Positions 19,825 through 29,618 of a stretch of 64,000 bases of DNA are shown here, piece by piece. The stretch lies in the NCBI GenBank assembly GCA_963778845.1, contig CAVZVW010000004.1, positions 310,001 through 374,000 on the forward strand, read 5' to 3'. Below the pieces are notes generated by a model. The model was given only the letters and a program-made list of their open reading frames with translations, did not search any database and was not told the DNA's origin. The position numbers and the translations under genes were made by a program. Each line of letters begins with the position of its first letter. The stretch's first letter is position 1. Source of the DNA: CAVZVW01 sp963778845 (GTDB lineage Bacteria > Actinomycetota > Actinomycetes > Actinomycetales > Kineosporiaceae).

Positions 19825-21015
19825 TCAGACGATGTTGTGCTCCGGGCGGGCGTCGCCGGTGGCGAAGCGGTCGGCCGACATCGGCGTGAGGTCGACGAAG
19901 GGCTCGCGGCCGAGGTACAGGTCCCGCAGCACCTCCCCGACGGCCGGCCCCTGCAGGAACCCGTGCCCGGAGAACCCGGTGGCGTAGAAGAAGCGCGACA
20001 CCGCCGCCGCCTCGCCGATCATCGCGTTGTGGTCCGGCGAGATCTCGTACAGGCCGGCCCAGCCGTGCGCGACACCGACGTCGAGCAGCGCCGGCGCCCG
20101 GTGCTCGATCGCCGCCGTCAGGTCAGGCAGCCACGCGTCGTCGAGGTCCATGTGGAAGCCGACATCCTCGCCGGTGTAGGACATCCCGAGCAGGATGCCG
20201 GGCCCCTCGCGGTGCAGGTAGAAGGTGGAGGCCGCGTCGATCGTCATCGGCATCGTCGGCGGCGCGAGCGCGGCGACCGCGGGTGGCAGCGCCTCGGTGA
20301 CCAGGATCTGGCGCCGCAGCGGCGTGACCGGCAGATGGACCCCGGCCATCTCTCCCACCGCCTGCGACCACGGGCCCGCCGCGCAGACGACCGCGGGGGT
20401 CTCCACCCGGCCGCCGGACGTGAGCACAGCGGTGATCTCGGACGGCATCCCCGCGCCGCCCTCACGGGTCTCGATACCGAGGACGTCGACACCCGTCAGC
20501 ACGGTGGCGCCGAGCCGCCTTGCGCCCGTGGCGTAGCCGAGCACGACCGACTCCGGCGAGCAGTACCCGTCCCCGGCGTGGAAGGCCGCCGCCAGCACGT
20601 CGTCGCACGTCATGATCGGCGCGAGGGCGGCGGCCTCAGCGCGGTCGAGCATGCGGCTCGGCACGCCCAGGTCGTTCTGCAGCCGCACCGACGCCTCGTA
20701 CACCGCGACGTCCTCGGGCGTCGTCAGCAGGAAGAGGTACCCCACCGTGCACAGGTCGATCTCCTGACCCGGCCGCGTCGGGAAGTGGGTGAACGCCTCG
20801 AGGCTGCGCGCGCCGAGCTGCACGTTCAGCGTGTCGGAGAACTGGGCCCGGACGCCGCCCGCCGCCTTGGACGTCGACCCGCCGGCCAGCGCGTCGCGCT
20901 CGAGGAGCAGGACGTCGCGCACGCCGGCCTCGGCCAGGTGGAACGCGACGCTGGCCCCCATCACACCGCCGCCGACGATCACCACGGACGCTCGGTCGGG
21001 CAGCTGCCTGGCCAT
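19825..21015 (-). CDS. FAD-dependent amine/amino-acid oxidoreductase (DadA/sarcosine oxidase type)
   Basis: A 396-residue flavoprotein. The start ATG at 21015 follows GGGGAGG. The N-terminal dinucleotide fold is VVIVGGGVMGASVAFHLAE with the acidic end of the second strand in LLLERD. A SKAAGGVRAQ segment and a C-terminal ATGFSGHGFLQGPAVGE complete the DAO fold. Relatives deaminate or demethylate amino acids such as D-amino acids, sarcosine or proline. It sits downstream of kbl and upstream of the amidase in the same direction, supporting an amino-acid catabolic role. Confidence 0.85.
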   Translation of the reverse strand: MARQLPDRASVVIVGGGVMGASVAFHLAEAGVRDVLLLERDALAGGSTSKAAGGVRAQFSDTLNVQLGARSLEAFTHFPTRPGQEIDLCTVGYLFLLTTPEDVAVYEASVRLQNDLGVPSRMLDRAEAAALAPIMTCDDVLAAAFHAGDGYCSPESVVLGYATGARRLGATVLTGVDVLGIETREGGAGMPSEITAVLTSGGRVETPAVVCAAGPWSQAVGEMAGVHLPVTPLRRQILVTEALPPAVAALAPPTMPMTIDAASTFYLHREGPGILLGMSYTGEDVGFHMDLDDAWLPDLTAAIEHRAPALLDVGVAHGWAGLYEISPDHNAMIGEAAAVSRFFYATGFSGHGFLQGPAVGEVLRDLYLGREPFVDLTPMSADRFATGDARPEHNIV

Positions 21016-21080
21016 GGTCACCTCCCCACCCTCGTGTGGTCGCCATCATGGCGGGCACGGCTGAGGCGCCTGCGCGGGGG

Positions 21081-22271
<1,191 letters not shown>

Positions 22272-22316
22272 GGTGCCTCCTGGCGGGTTCGATGCGGGGC
22301 CTCGATGCCGGCCGGC

Positions 22317-23348
22317 TCAGTGCTGGGTCCAGTCGAGGATGACCTTGCCGGCGGCGCCTGACCGAGCCGCAGCGAAGCCCTGCTCCCACTCCGCGATCGG
22401 GAAGCGGTGGGTGATCACGGGCGTGAGGTCGAGGCCGCGTTCGAGCAGCACGCTCATCTCGTACCAGGTCTCGAACATCTCCCGGCCGTAGATGCCCTTG
22501 ATGGTGAGCATGCGCGTGACGACGCGGCTCCAGTCGACGTCGAAGGGCGCCGCCGGCAGGCCCAGCATGGCTATCCGACCGCCGGCCACCATGTTCGCGA
22601 TCATGTCGCGTAGCGCAGCCGGCTGGCCGGACATCTCCAGACCGATGTCGAAGCCCTCCTTCATCGACAGCTGGCGCTGCACTGCGGCGATCGGCGTCGT
22701 GCGCACGTCCACGGTCAGCGTGGCTCCGACCTTCGCCGCGAGGGCGAGCCGGTCGGGGTTCACGTCGGTGACCACCACACTGCGCGCACCGGCATGCGCG
22801 ACGACGGCGGCGGCCATCACCCCGATCGGGCCGGCCCCGGTGATCAGCACGTCCTCGCCGATCACCGGGAACTGCAGGGCGGTGTGCACGGCGTTGCCGA
22901 AGGGGTCGAAGATCGCCGCGACGTCGAGGTCCACGGCCACGCGGTGCACCCACACGTTGCCGGCGGGCAGCACGAGGTACTCGGCGAAGGCGCCGTCGCG
23001 GTGCACGCCGATGCCGCGGCTGCGGTCGCACAGGTGGCGTCGACCGGCCATGCAGTTGCGGCACCTGCCGCACACGATGTGTCCCTCGCCGCCGACGAGG
23101 TCGCCGACCTGGACGCCGTCGACGTCCTCCCCGACGTCCGCGACCTCGCCCACGAACTCGTGGCCGATCACCATCGGCGCGTTGATCGTGCGGGCTGCCC
23201 AGTCGTCCCAGGTCTGGATGTGCAGGTCGGTCCCGCAGATGCCGTTGCGCAGCACCTTGATGAGAACCTCGTTCGGGCCCGCGACCGGCTCGGGCACGTC
23301 CGCCAGCGTCAGCCCCGGCCCGGCTTCCTGCTTGACGAGCGCCTTCAC
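22317..23348 (-). CDS. tdh: L-threonine 3-dehydrogenase
   Basis: A 343-residue zinc-dependent medium-chain dehydrogenase oxidising L-threonine to 2-amino-3-ketobutyrate with NAD+. Catalytic zinc ligands are in GICGTDLH and GHEFVGEV. The structural zinc has four cysteines in CGRCRNCMAGRRHLC. The nucleotide fold is LITGAGPIGVMAA. The length equals that of E. coli Tdh. It starts with GTG at 23348, 7 bases after the aldehyde dehydrogenase stop, so translation is probably coupled. The product goes directly to Kbl, encoded next. Confidence 0.95.
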   Translation of the reverse strand: MKALVKQEAGPGLTLADVPEPVAGPNEVLIKVLRNGICGTDLHIQTWDDWAARTINAPMVIGHEFVGEVADVGEDVDGVQVGDLVGGEGHIVCGRCRNCMAGRRHLCDRSRGIGVHRDGAFAEYLVLPAGNVWVHRVAVDLDVAAIFDPFGNAVHTALQFPVIGEDVLITGAGPIGVMAAAVVAHAGARSVVVTDVNPDRLALAAKVGATLTVDVRTTPIAAVQRQLSMKEGFDIGLEMSGQPAALRDMIANMVAGGRIAMLGLPAAPFDVDWSRVVTRMLTIKGIYGREMFETWYEMSVLLERGLDLTPVITHRFPIAEWEQGFAAARSGAAGKVILDWTQH

Positions 23349-23355
23349 CGTGCGG

Positions 23356-24943
23356 TCACAGCCTGAACGCCATGTCGGGCTGCGGCACCTCGACGTCCAT
23401 CTGGGCCTTCTGCAGCCGCCCGGAGTAGTCCCAGTTCATCGACTGCCACCGGGTGAACTGGTCGAGCACCCAGACGCCGGACTGGCGCGAGCCGTTGCCG
23501 CTCTTGCCGTTGCCACCGAAGGGCAGGTGCGCCTCGGCACCGGAGGTCGAGTTGTTGACCGACACCATCCCGGCCCCGACGCCCTGGCGGAACCGGAAGG
23601 CCGACGTCGGGTTCGTGGTGTAGATGGACGACGACAGCCCGTACCCGGGCCGGTTCGCCAGCTCGATCGCCTCGTCGAGCGTGCGGTAGGTGGTGATGCC
23701 CACCAGCGGCCCGAACGTCTCCTCGCAGGAAGACCTCGTCGTCGGGGCGCACGCCGTCCAGCACCACGGGGTGGTAGTACAGGCCTCGGGCCATCGCCGC
23801 GTCGTCGCCGACGAAGCCCTCGCGGTGGTTGTCCGGGGTGATCCTGCCGATGCCGGTCGAGCCGAGCACGTGATGGTGCTCGCCGATCCAGCCGAGGTAC
23901 TTCTCGTACCGGTCGGCGTGGGACGGCGCGAGCAGCGGCCCCATCACGACGTCCTGCGTCGGGTCGCCCACCGCCGCGGAACGGACCCGCGCGTCGAACC
24001 ACCGCGCGAACTCCCTGTGCACGCTCTCGTGCACGATCACTGTGCCGAGGCTCGTGCACCGCTGCCCGGCGGTCCCGAAACCGGAGAACAGCGCGCCCTC
24101 GATGGCCAGGTCGAGGTCGGCGTCCTCGGTGACGACCATCGGGTTCTTGCCGCCGAGCTCGAGGCAGGGCGACTGCAGGTGCCGCCCGCAGAGCTCGCCG
24201 ATGCGCCGCCCGACGTCCGTCGACCCGGTGAACCCGACCTTGCCCAGCAGCCCGGCCGTGAGGGCGGCGTCCATCCCCTCGAAGGCGCTGGCGCCGTCGG
24301 CGTGCACGACCGTCAGCAGCCCGGGCGGCAGGCCACCGGCGATGAACACCCGTGCCATGGCGTCCGCGCACGCGGCGGCGTACTCGGCGGGCTTCCAGAC
24401 CACCGCGTTGCCGGTGAGCAGGGCCGGCACCAGGTACCAGGACGGCACGGCCATGGGGAAGTTGCCGGCGGTCACGACCATCGCCGTGCCGACCGGCACC
24501 CGGAACGTGAACAGCTGCTTGTCCGGCATCTCGCTGGGTACGGTCTGGCCGTAGAGCCGCCGACCCTCCCCGAGGAAGAAGTCGCACGTGTCGACGATCT
24601 CCTGCACCTCACCGCGCGACTCCGCCAGCGGCTTGCCGACCTCGCGCGTGATGAGCTGCGCCAAGGACTCGGCGTTCGCCTCGACGAGCCGGCCGATCGC
24701 GGCGATCACCCTGCCCCGGATGGGCGGCGGCACCTTCGCCCACTCCCGCTGCGCGGCGGCGCCGGTTCGCGCAGCCCGCACGACCGAACCCGCCGCGGCG
24801 AGCTCCACCCGGGCGACCACGTCCGAGATGTCGGCTGGGTTGACCGAGTCGACGACTCGGACCGCCTCCACGGCGTCGCCGGGGATCAGGCTGCGGATCG
24901 TGGTCGGGGTCGCGCCAACGGGCGCCGAGAACGTCGTCGTCAT
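23356..24943 (-). pseudogene. aldehyde dehydrogenase, one frameshift
   Basis: An NAD(P)+-dependent aldehyde dehydrogenase, 528 residues if one base is removed. The start is MTTTFSAPVG at 24943. Motifs are ELGGKNPMVV (general-base Glu region), catalytic Cys in GTAGQRCTS and the C-terminal HLPFGGNGKSGNG. Near 23725 the frame breaks between DDEVFL and EETFGPLVG by one surplus base; the last 115 residues continue in the next frame to 23356. It is first in the tdh-kbl run. It may feed the acetyl or aldehyde products of this cluster; the substrate is uncertain (succinate- or aminoadipate-semialdehyde-like enzymes are possible). Confidence 0.85.
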
Positions 24944-24990
24944 GCTCGCGACGCTACCGCTGTCGACCGACGCGCCGACATCGCACCCGC

Positions 24991-25064
24991 CGAGCGTGGA
25001 CTCGACGGTGGACCCATCCGGGGGTGGCTACCCCCATCTGCGTCCACCGTCGAGTCCACGCTCG
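24991..25064. repeat. perfect long hairpin, dispersed family (copy 1)
   Basis: A 23-base arm at 24991-25013 (core GTGGACTCGACGGTGGAC) is exactly repeated in inverse at 25042-25064. Inside is a second hairpin, GGGGGT-GGCT-ACCCCC. The element lies between divergent aldehyde dehydrogenase and pheA. Diverged relatives occur at 44605-44678 and 51141-51209. It could be a mobile palindromic element or a structured RNA end. Confidence 0.7.
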
Positions 25065-25102
25065 CGTCCGTTGCCGATACCGGGGCCGTAGGCTCGTCCA
25101 CT

Positions 25103-26137
25103 GTGGATAACGGGCCGACGTCGCACACACCGGGCACCAGCCCTCCGAGCGGGCTGAGCGCGGCGCCGGGGAGCGGCCGAGCCGCGGCGCCGGGGAGCGG
25201 CCGAGCCGTGGCGCCGGGGGGTGGCCGAGCCGCGGCGCCAGGCAGCGGCCGGATCGCCTACCAGGGCGAGCCTGGCGCGAACTCCGACGCCGCATGCCGG
25301 GAGATGTTCCCCGCGCTCGAGCCGCTGCCCTGCCCCACGTTCGAGGACGCCTTCGAGGCGGTCACGAGCGACGTCGCGGAGCTGGCTCTGATCCCCGTGG
25401 AGAACTCGATCGCCGGGCGGGTGGCCGACATCCACCACCTGCTGCCGGAGTCCGGGACCTTCATCGTGGGCGAGCACTTCCTTCCCGTGCACTTCCAGCT
25501 GCTCGCCGTCCCCGGCGCGACGCTGGACGACGTCCGCGTGGTGCGCAGCCACGCGCACGCGTTCTGGCAGTGTCGGCAGTTCATCCGGCAGAACGGGTGG
25601 AGCTCGGCCGTGGCCGACGACACCGCCGGGGCCGCGCGCGAGGTGGCCGAGCTCGGCGACCCCAGCGTCGCATCGCTGTCGCCACGGCTGGCGGCGCAGC
25701 TGTACGGGCTGCAGATCCTGGCCGAGGACGTCGAGGACGCCCACCACAACACCACCCGGTTCCTCGCCCTGGCCAAGCAGCCGTACGAGTACCCCCCGGA
25801 CGACGGCCCGATGATCACATCATTCGTGTTCCGGGTTCGCAACGTGCCTGCCGCCCTCTACAAGGCCATGGGTGGCTTCGCCACCAACGGCGTGAACATG
25901 ACGAAGCTGGAGAGCTACCAGCTGGGCGGCACGTTCTTCGCCACCCAGTTCTACGCCGACGTCGAGGGTCACCCCAAGGACGCCTCGCTGGCCCTGGCGC
26001 TGGAGGAGCTCGCCTTCTTCTCCGTGCACCTACGCGTGCTCGGGACCTACCCGGCGAGCCCGTTCCGCGCCCAGATCGCCGAGCCGGCGGAGAACAGGGT
26101 GCTGCGGCCAGTGCTGCCGACCGACGACGACGCCTGA
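25103..26137 (+). CDS. pheA: prephenate dehydratase
   Basis: This enzyme converts prephenate to phenylpyruvate in phenylalanine synthesis. The catalytic domain starts at about residue 50 with RIAYQGEPGANS and contains ALIPVENSIAGRV and HHNTTRFLAL (the conserved T-R-F). An ACT regulatory domain follows, with SFVFRVRNVPAALYKAMGGFATNGVNMTKLES split by its usual phenylalanine-binding ESxx segment. The start is uncertain: GTG 25103 adds a low-complexity N-terminus made of 24-bp DNA repeats; GTG 25208 is a shorter choice. The core length of about 290 residues is typical. A 27-bp duplication repeats the last codons and stop. Confidence 0.9.
   Translation: MDNGPTSHTPGTSPPSGLSAAPGSGRAAAPGSGRAVAPGGGRAAAPGSGRIAYQGEPGANSDAACREMFPALEPLPCPTFEDAFEAVTSDVAELALIPVENSIAGRVADIHHLLPESGTFIVGEHFLPVHFQLLAVPGATLDDVRVVRSHAHAFWQCRQFIRQNGWSSAVADDTAGAAREVAELGDPSVASLSPRLAAQLYGLQILAEDVEDAHHNTTRFLALAKQPYEYPPDDGPMITSFVFRVRNVPAALYKAMGGFATNGVNMTKLESYQLGGTFFATQFYADVEGHPKDASLALALEELAFFSVHLRVLGTYPASPFRAQIAEPAENRVLRPVLPTDDDA
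25161..25254 (+). repeat. 24-bp in-frame tandem repeat at the pheA 5' end
   Basis: About four copies of a 24-base unit (GCGGCGCCGGGGAGCGGCCG plus four bases) encode AAPGSGR-type octapeptides ahead of the prephenate dehydratase domain. If translation starts at 25103 they make a flexible leader. If it starts later they are 5' untranslated DNA. Confidence 0.7.
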
Positions 26138-26171
26138 CGGCGGGCGACCGACGACGACGCCTGACGGCGGG
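26118..26171 (+). repeat. exact 27-bp tandem duplication over the pheA stop
   Basis: Two identical adjacent 27-base units. The first holds the last pheA codons and TGA; the second is non-coding. This is probably a recent slippage event, and no other function is apparent. Confidence 0.75.
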
Positions 26172-26289
26172 CGACACCGTCGACCCCCGCAGCACTCCCC
26201 GACGCTGCCGACTGCCCCCGCCACGGTGACCTCTCGGCGTGTCTGAGGCAATCTGCCGTTCTGGCTAGATTCGGCGATACGGTCCGATC

Positions 26290-27627
26290 GTGGACCCCGT
26301 GCGCAACCCCTACGCTCCCGGAGCGGGCCAGCGCCCGCCCGAGCTCGCCGGACGCGACGGCGAGCTCGACGCCTTCGACGTGGTGCTCGAGCGGGTGTCC
26401 CGCGGCCGGCCGGAGCGCAGCGTCGTGCTCATCGGGCTGCGCGGGGTGGGCAAGACCGTGCTGCTGAACGCCATGCGGTCGGCCGCCGTCCGGCGCGGGT
26501 GGGGCACCGGCAAGCTCGAGGCCCGCCCGGACTCCTCGCTCCGCCGGCCCCTCGCCTCGGCCCTGCACCTGGCCGTGCGCGAGCTGGGCGTGGGCGAGGA
26601 CGATGCGGCCGGCGCCGAGGCGGCCCACGTGCTCGGCGTCCTCAAGTCGTTCGCCCTTCGCGACGACGGGCGGACCCGGCGCGGCGAGCCGGACGTAGCC
26701 GAGGGTCGCCGCGGCGGCGGCTCGGCGGCGTCCACCTCGCGGGGGTCGATGAGGCGCTGGCACCCGGGGATCGACGGCCCGGCGGTCGCGGGCAGGGCCG
26801 ACTCCGGCGACATCGAGATCGACCTCGTCGAGCTGCTGTGCGACGTCGCGGGCCTCGCCGGGGCGGTGGGCCGCGGCGTGGCCGTCTTCATCGACGAGAT
26901 GCAGGATCTGAGCGCCGACGACGTGTCGGGCCTGTGCGCCGCCTGTCACGAGATCAGCCAGGGTGGGCTGCCGCTGGTGGTGGTGGGCGCCGGGCTGCCG
27001 CACCTGCCCGCGGTGCTGTCGGCGAGCAAGTCGTACTCGGAGAGGCTGTTCCGGTACTCCCGGGTCGACCGGCTCGACCGGGCGGCGGCGGACCGGGCGC
27101 TGCGGGCACCTGCCCAGGAGGAGTCGGCCGACTTCACCGAGGCGGCGCTGGACCTCATGTACGCCCTGACGGCCGGCTACCCGTACTTCGTGCAGGCCTA
27201 CGGGAAGGCGGCGTGGGACGTCGCCCCGCGCGCTCCCGTGACCGAGGACGACGTCCGCGTGGCCGCGCCCGAGGCCGAGGCCGAGCTCGCAGTGGGCTTC
27301 TTCGGGTCGCGTTACGAAAGGGCGACCCCCGCGGAGCGGGAGTACCTTCGGGCGATGGCCGACCTGGCAGCCGTCGCGACGGACCGAGCCGGCGCCGAGG
27401 GGACTGCTGATGCTGATGGCTCGACCGCAGCCACCGCCCCGGCGCCCCTGGAGGACGCCGTCTCCACAGCGGCGATCGCGCAGCTGCTGGCCCGCAGCGC
27501 CCAGTCGCTCTCGCCCGCCCGCGATGCATTGATCAAGAAGGGCCTCGTGTACTCCGGTGAGCGCGGCCGCATCGCTTTCACCGTGCCGCAGTTCGGGCAG
27601 TACCTGCGCAGGCACGGGGTGGACTGA
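26290..27627 (+). CDS. AAA-type ATP-binding protein (ORC1/Cdc6-like)
   Basis: A 445-residue P-loop ATPase starting at GTG 26290. Walker A is GLRGVGKT (about residue 55); Walker B is VAVFIDEMQD (about 200). GAGLPHLPAVL (sensor-1 region) and FRYSRVDRL follow, then a lid and a winged-helix C-terminus ending in IAFTVPQFGQYLRRHG. Relatives are annotated ATP-binding protein, with similarity to archaeal/Orc-type and STAND-like ATPases. No partner gene is adjacent (pheA upstream and yceI downstream look unrelated), so the role is unassigned. No signal peptide. Confidence 0.75.
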   Translation: MDPVRNPYAPGAGQRPPELAGRDGELDAFDVVLERVSRGRPERSVVLIGLRGVGKTVLLNAMRSAAVRRGWGTGKLEARPDSSLRRPLASALHLAVRELGVGEDDAAGAEAAHVLGVLKSFALRDDGRTRRGEPDVAEGRRGGGSAASTSRGSMRRWHPGIDGPAVAGRADSGDIEIDLVELLCDVAGLAGAVGRGVAVFIDEMQDLSADDVSGLCAACHEISQGGLPLVVVGAGLPHLPAVLSASKSYSERLFRYSRVDRLDRAAADRALRAPAQEESADFTEAALDLMYALTAGYPYFVQAYGKAAWDVAPRAPVTEDDVRVAAPEAEAELAVGFFGSRYERATPAEREYLRAMADLAAVATDRAGAEGTADADGSTAATAPAPLEDAVSTAAIAQLLARSAQSLSPARDALIKKGLVYSGERGRIAFTVPQFGQYLRRHGVD

Positions 27628-27652
27628 CCGGCCGATGTGAGCCGATTCGGAC

Positions 27653-27695
27653 TTGAACTCTCAACAAAATACCTTTAGTGTTCAACAACAGCGGA
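27653..27695 (+). promoter_or_regulatory. AT-rich promoter/operator before the YceI gene
   Basis: A locally AT-rich stretch in very GC-rich DNA. TTGAACTCTCAA (27653-27664) has TTGA/TCAA half-sites, and GTTCAAC lies about 20 bases later. Such near-palindromes flanking a promoter are typical of MarR-type operators. No adjacent regulator gene is present; the function is inferred. Confidence 0.4.
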
Positions 27696-27756
27696 GGGCC
27701 ACCCCTCCACGCCGTCACCCTCATCCACCCACCGCACGATGATCGGGAGATCACCT

Positions 27757-28311
27757 ATGAGCACGTTCCCCGCCGACCTGACCGGCACCTGGGACATCGA
27801 CAACGTCCACAGCACGATCGGTTTCGCGGTCAAGCACGCCGTGGTCGCGACCACGCGCGGCAAGTTCACCACCTACACCGGTGGCGCGACGATCGACGCC
27901 GCGAACCCGGAGTCGTCGTCGGTGTGGCTGGAGATCGACGCGAACAGCGTGGACACCGGCAACGACCAGCGCGACGGGCACCTCAAGAGCGGCGACTTCT
28001 GGAACGCCGAGGAGAACCCGAAGATCACGTTCAAGTCGACCAGCGTCAAGGTGGACGGCGAGAGCATCGTCACGTCCGGGGACCTCACGATCGGTGGCAA
28101 GACCGCGCCCGTGGACGTCACGTGGGAGTTCGGCGGGGTGGCCAAGGACCCGTTCGGCAACATCAAGTCCGGCTTCGAGGGCACCGCGAGCGTCAACCGC
28201 AAGGACTGGGGCCTGACGTGGAACGCCGCCCTGGAGACGGGTGGCTTCCTGATCTCCGACAAGGTGAAGCTCGTGCTCGAGGTCGAGGCCACGAAGAAGG
28301 TCGACGCCTGA
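27757..28311 (+). CDS. YceI family protein
   Basis: A 184-residue lipocalin-like beta-barrel protein of the YceI family, which binds polyprenoid or other long lipophilic molecules. The ATG at 27757 (MSTFPADL) has GGGAGA 6 bases upstream and is preferred over an in-frame ATG at 27739. The pattern WDIDNVHSTIGFAVKH, RGKFTTYTG and DWGLTWN is characteristic. There is no signal peptide, so it is predicted cytosolic, as for many actinobacterial members. Monocistronic; an operator-like palindrome is upstream and a strong hairpin downstream. Confidence 0.9.
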   Translation: MSTFPADLTGTWDIDNVHSTIGFAVKHAVVATTRGKFTTYTGGATIDAANPESSSVWLEIDANSVDTGNDQRDGHLKSGDFWNAEENPKITFKSTSVKVDGESIVTSGDLTIGGKTAPVDVTWEFGGVAKDPFGNIKSGFEGTASVNRKDWGLTWNAALETGGFLISDKVKLVLEVEATKKVDA

Positions 28312-28331
28312 CCTTTGCACGCCCCTTTCGC

Positions 28332-28398
28332 CGCGACCTCTGGCGTGAAACTGACCCCTACATGCACATGTAGCGACAGTTACACGCCAGAGGTCGCG
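28332..28398. terminator. bidirectional hairpin, dispersed-repeat type
   Basis: A 22-base arm at 28332-28353 (core CGCGACCTCTGGCGT) pairs with 28377-28398 with one mismatch. An inner CTACATG-CA-CATGTAG hairpin sits in the loop. It lies between the convergent YceI and ogt genes and includes the ogt stop codon. Core half-sites recur at 19731-19745 and 42722-42739. Confidence 0.65.
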
Positions 28399-29003
28399 AA
28401 CGACTCCAGGGTGAGCAGCAGGCGCTTGGCGGCCAGACCGCCGGCGTAGCCGGTAAGGGCACCATCGGCGGCGACCACGCGATGGCACGGCAGCACGATG
28501 CACAGCGGGTTCGCGCCCAGCGCGGCACCGACTGCGCGGGCCGCGCGCGGCCGGCCGACCGACGAGGCCAGGCCGCCGTAGGACACCGTGTGCCCGAAGC
28601 CGACCTCGCCGGCCAGCCGACCCAGGACCATGCGCTGGAACGGCGTCGCCAGCACCGTGTCGACGTCCAGGTCGAACCCGTGGCGGCGTCCCGCCAGGTA
28701 GTCCTCCAGCTGGCGACGCACCTCGTCGAGCGGTCTGACCTGTCGCAGCACCCTCGGGGACACCACGCGGGCGAGCCGCTCGGTGACGGCGTCCACCCGG
28801 GCGTCGTCGGGTACGTAGGCACTAGCCACGAGAGCGCCGCCCGGCCGGACGGCCAGCAGCATGCGCCCGACCGGCAGGTCGTCGACCACGAGGTAGGCGA
28901 GGTCGCTCTCGGGCAGCAGGGGCGGCTGAACACGCATCGGCGCGTAGGCACGCAGGGCCGCCTCGACGCCGGCACTGTCAGTCTCGATCACGGTCTTGGT
29001 CAT
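28380..29003 (-). CDS. ogt: methylated-DNA--[protein]-cysteine S-methyltransferase
   Basis: A 207-residue suicide DNA-repair protein that takes methyl groups from O6-methylguanine onto its own Cys. The active site is IVLPCHRVVAADG with GYAGGLAAKR after it; the DNA-binding helix is in TVSYGGLASSVGRPRAARAVG. Its ATG (29003) overlaps the stop of the upstream ECF sigma gene as ATGA, so the two are translationally coupled. That suggests sigma-dependent control of alkylation repair. The length is normal. Confidence 0.93.
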   Translation of the reverse strand: MTKTVIETDSAGVEAALRAYAPMRVQPPLLPESDLAYLVVDDLPVGRMLLAVRPGGALVASAYVPDDARVDAVTERLARVVSPRVLRQVRPLDEVRRQLEDYLAGRRHGFDLDVDTVLATPFQRMVLGRLAGEVGFGHTVSYGGLASSVGRPRAARAVGAALGANPLCIVLPCHRVVAADGALTGYAGGLAAKRLLLTLESFATSGV

Positions 29004-29509
29004 GCGTCCTCCAGAACGGGCTCGACCGGCGCAGTGACGGCCCGCAGACGGGCCAGAGCATCCGACACCAGACGCCGGGACGCCGCGGGCGTCGTCCCGA
29101 GCTCCCGCGCGATCTCGGCGTGGTCGAGATCGGCGATGTAGCGCAGGCCGATGGCCAGCCGCTGGCGTTCCGGCAGCGCGCGAGCCGCCTGCCAGACGCC
29201 GACGTCGGGCATCCGCTCGAGGGGGCCGCCGGCCGGGTCGGCACGGTCGGCCACCGCCGGGACGTCGGCCACCGGCACGGCCCGGCGAGCCCGCCCCCTG
29301 TGCACGTCGGTGGCGCAGCGGGCCGTGATGCGCAGCAGCCAGCCGCGCAGGTTCGCCGACGACGTGAGGTTCGGGTAGGCCGCCAAAGCCTGCACCCAAG
29401 CCTGCTGCGCGACGTCGTCGCCGTCCACGGGACCAGCGAGGGCGTGCGCGAGGCGGGCGACGTCGCGCCAGTGCTCGTCGACGAGGCGCTGGAAGGGCGG
29501 CAGGGTCAC
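29000..29509 (-). CDS. ECF-type RNA polymerase sigma factor
   Basis: A 169-residue two-domain sigma-70 factor. Sigma2 contains DGDDVAQQAWVQALAAYPN and LRGWLLRITARCATD. Sigma4 contains LPERQRLAIGLRYIADLDHAEIARELGTTPAASRRLV. The GTG start at 29509 is used. It overlaps ogt by four bases. No anti-sigma gene is adjacent. Pairing with ogt points to a DNA-alkylation response, by inference. Confidence 0.88.
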   Translation of the reverse strand: MTLPPFQRLVDEHWRDVARLAHALAGPVDGDDVAQQAWVQALAAYPNLTSSANLRGWLLRITARCATDVHRGRARRAVPVADVPAVADRADPAGGPLERMPDVGVWQAARALPERQRLAIGLRYIADLDHAEIARELGTTPAASRRLVSDALARLRAVTAPVEPVLEDA

Positions 29510-29618
29510 AGTGCTCCAACGCTAGAGGGACCGCCGGTGTGAGGGGAGGCCGGTCCGCCGGGAGGCACCGGGGGTTTGTCGGGCGCTCGCCGGGGTTTGC
29601 CGGGAGCAGAGGCCCTCC

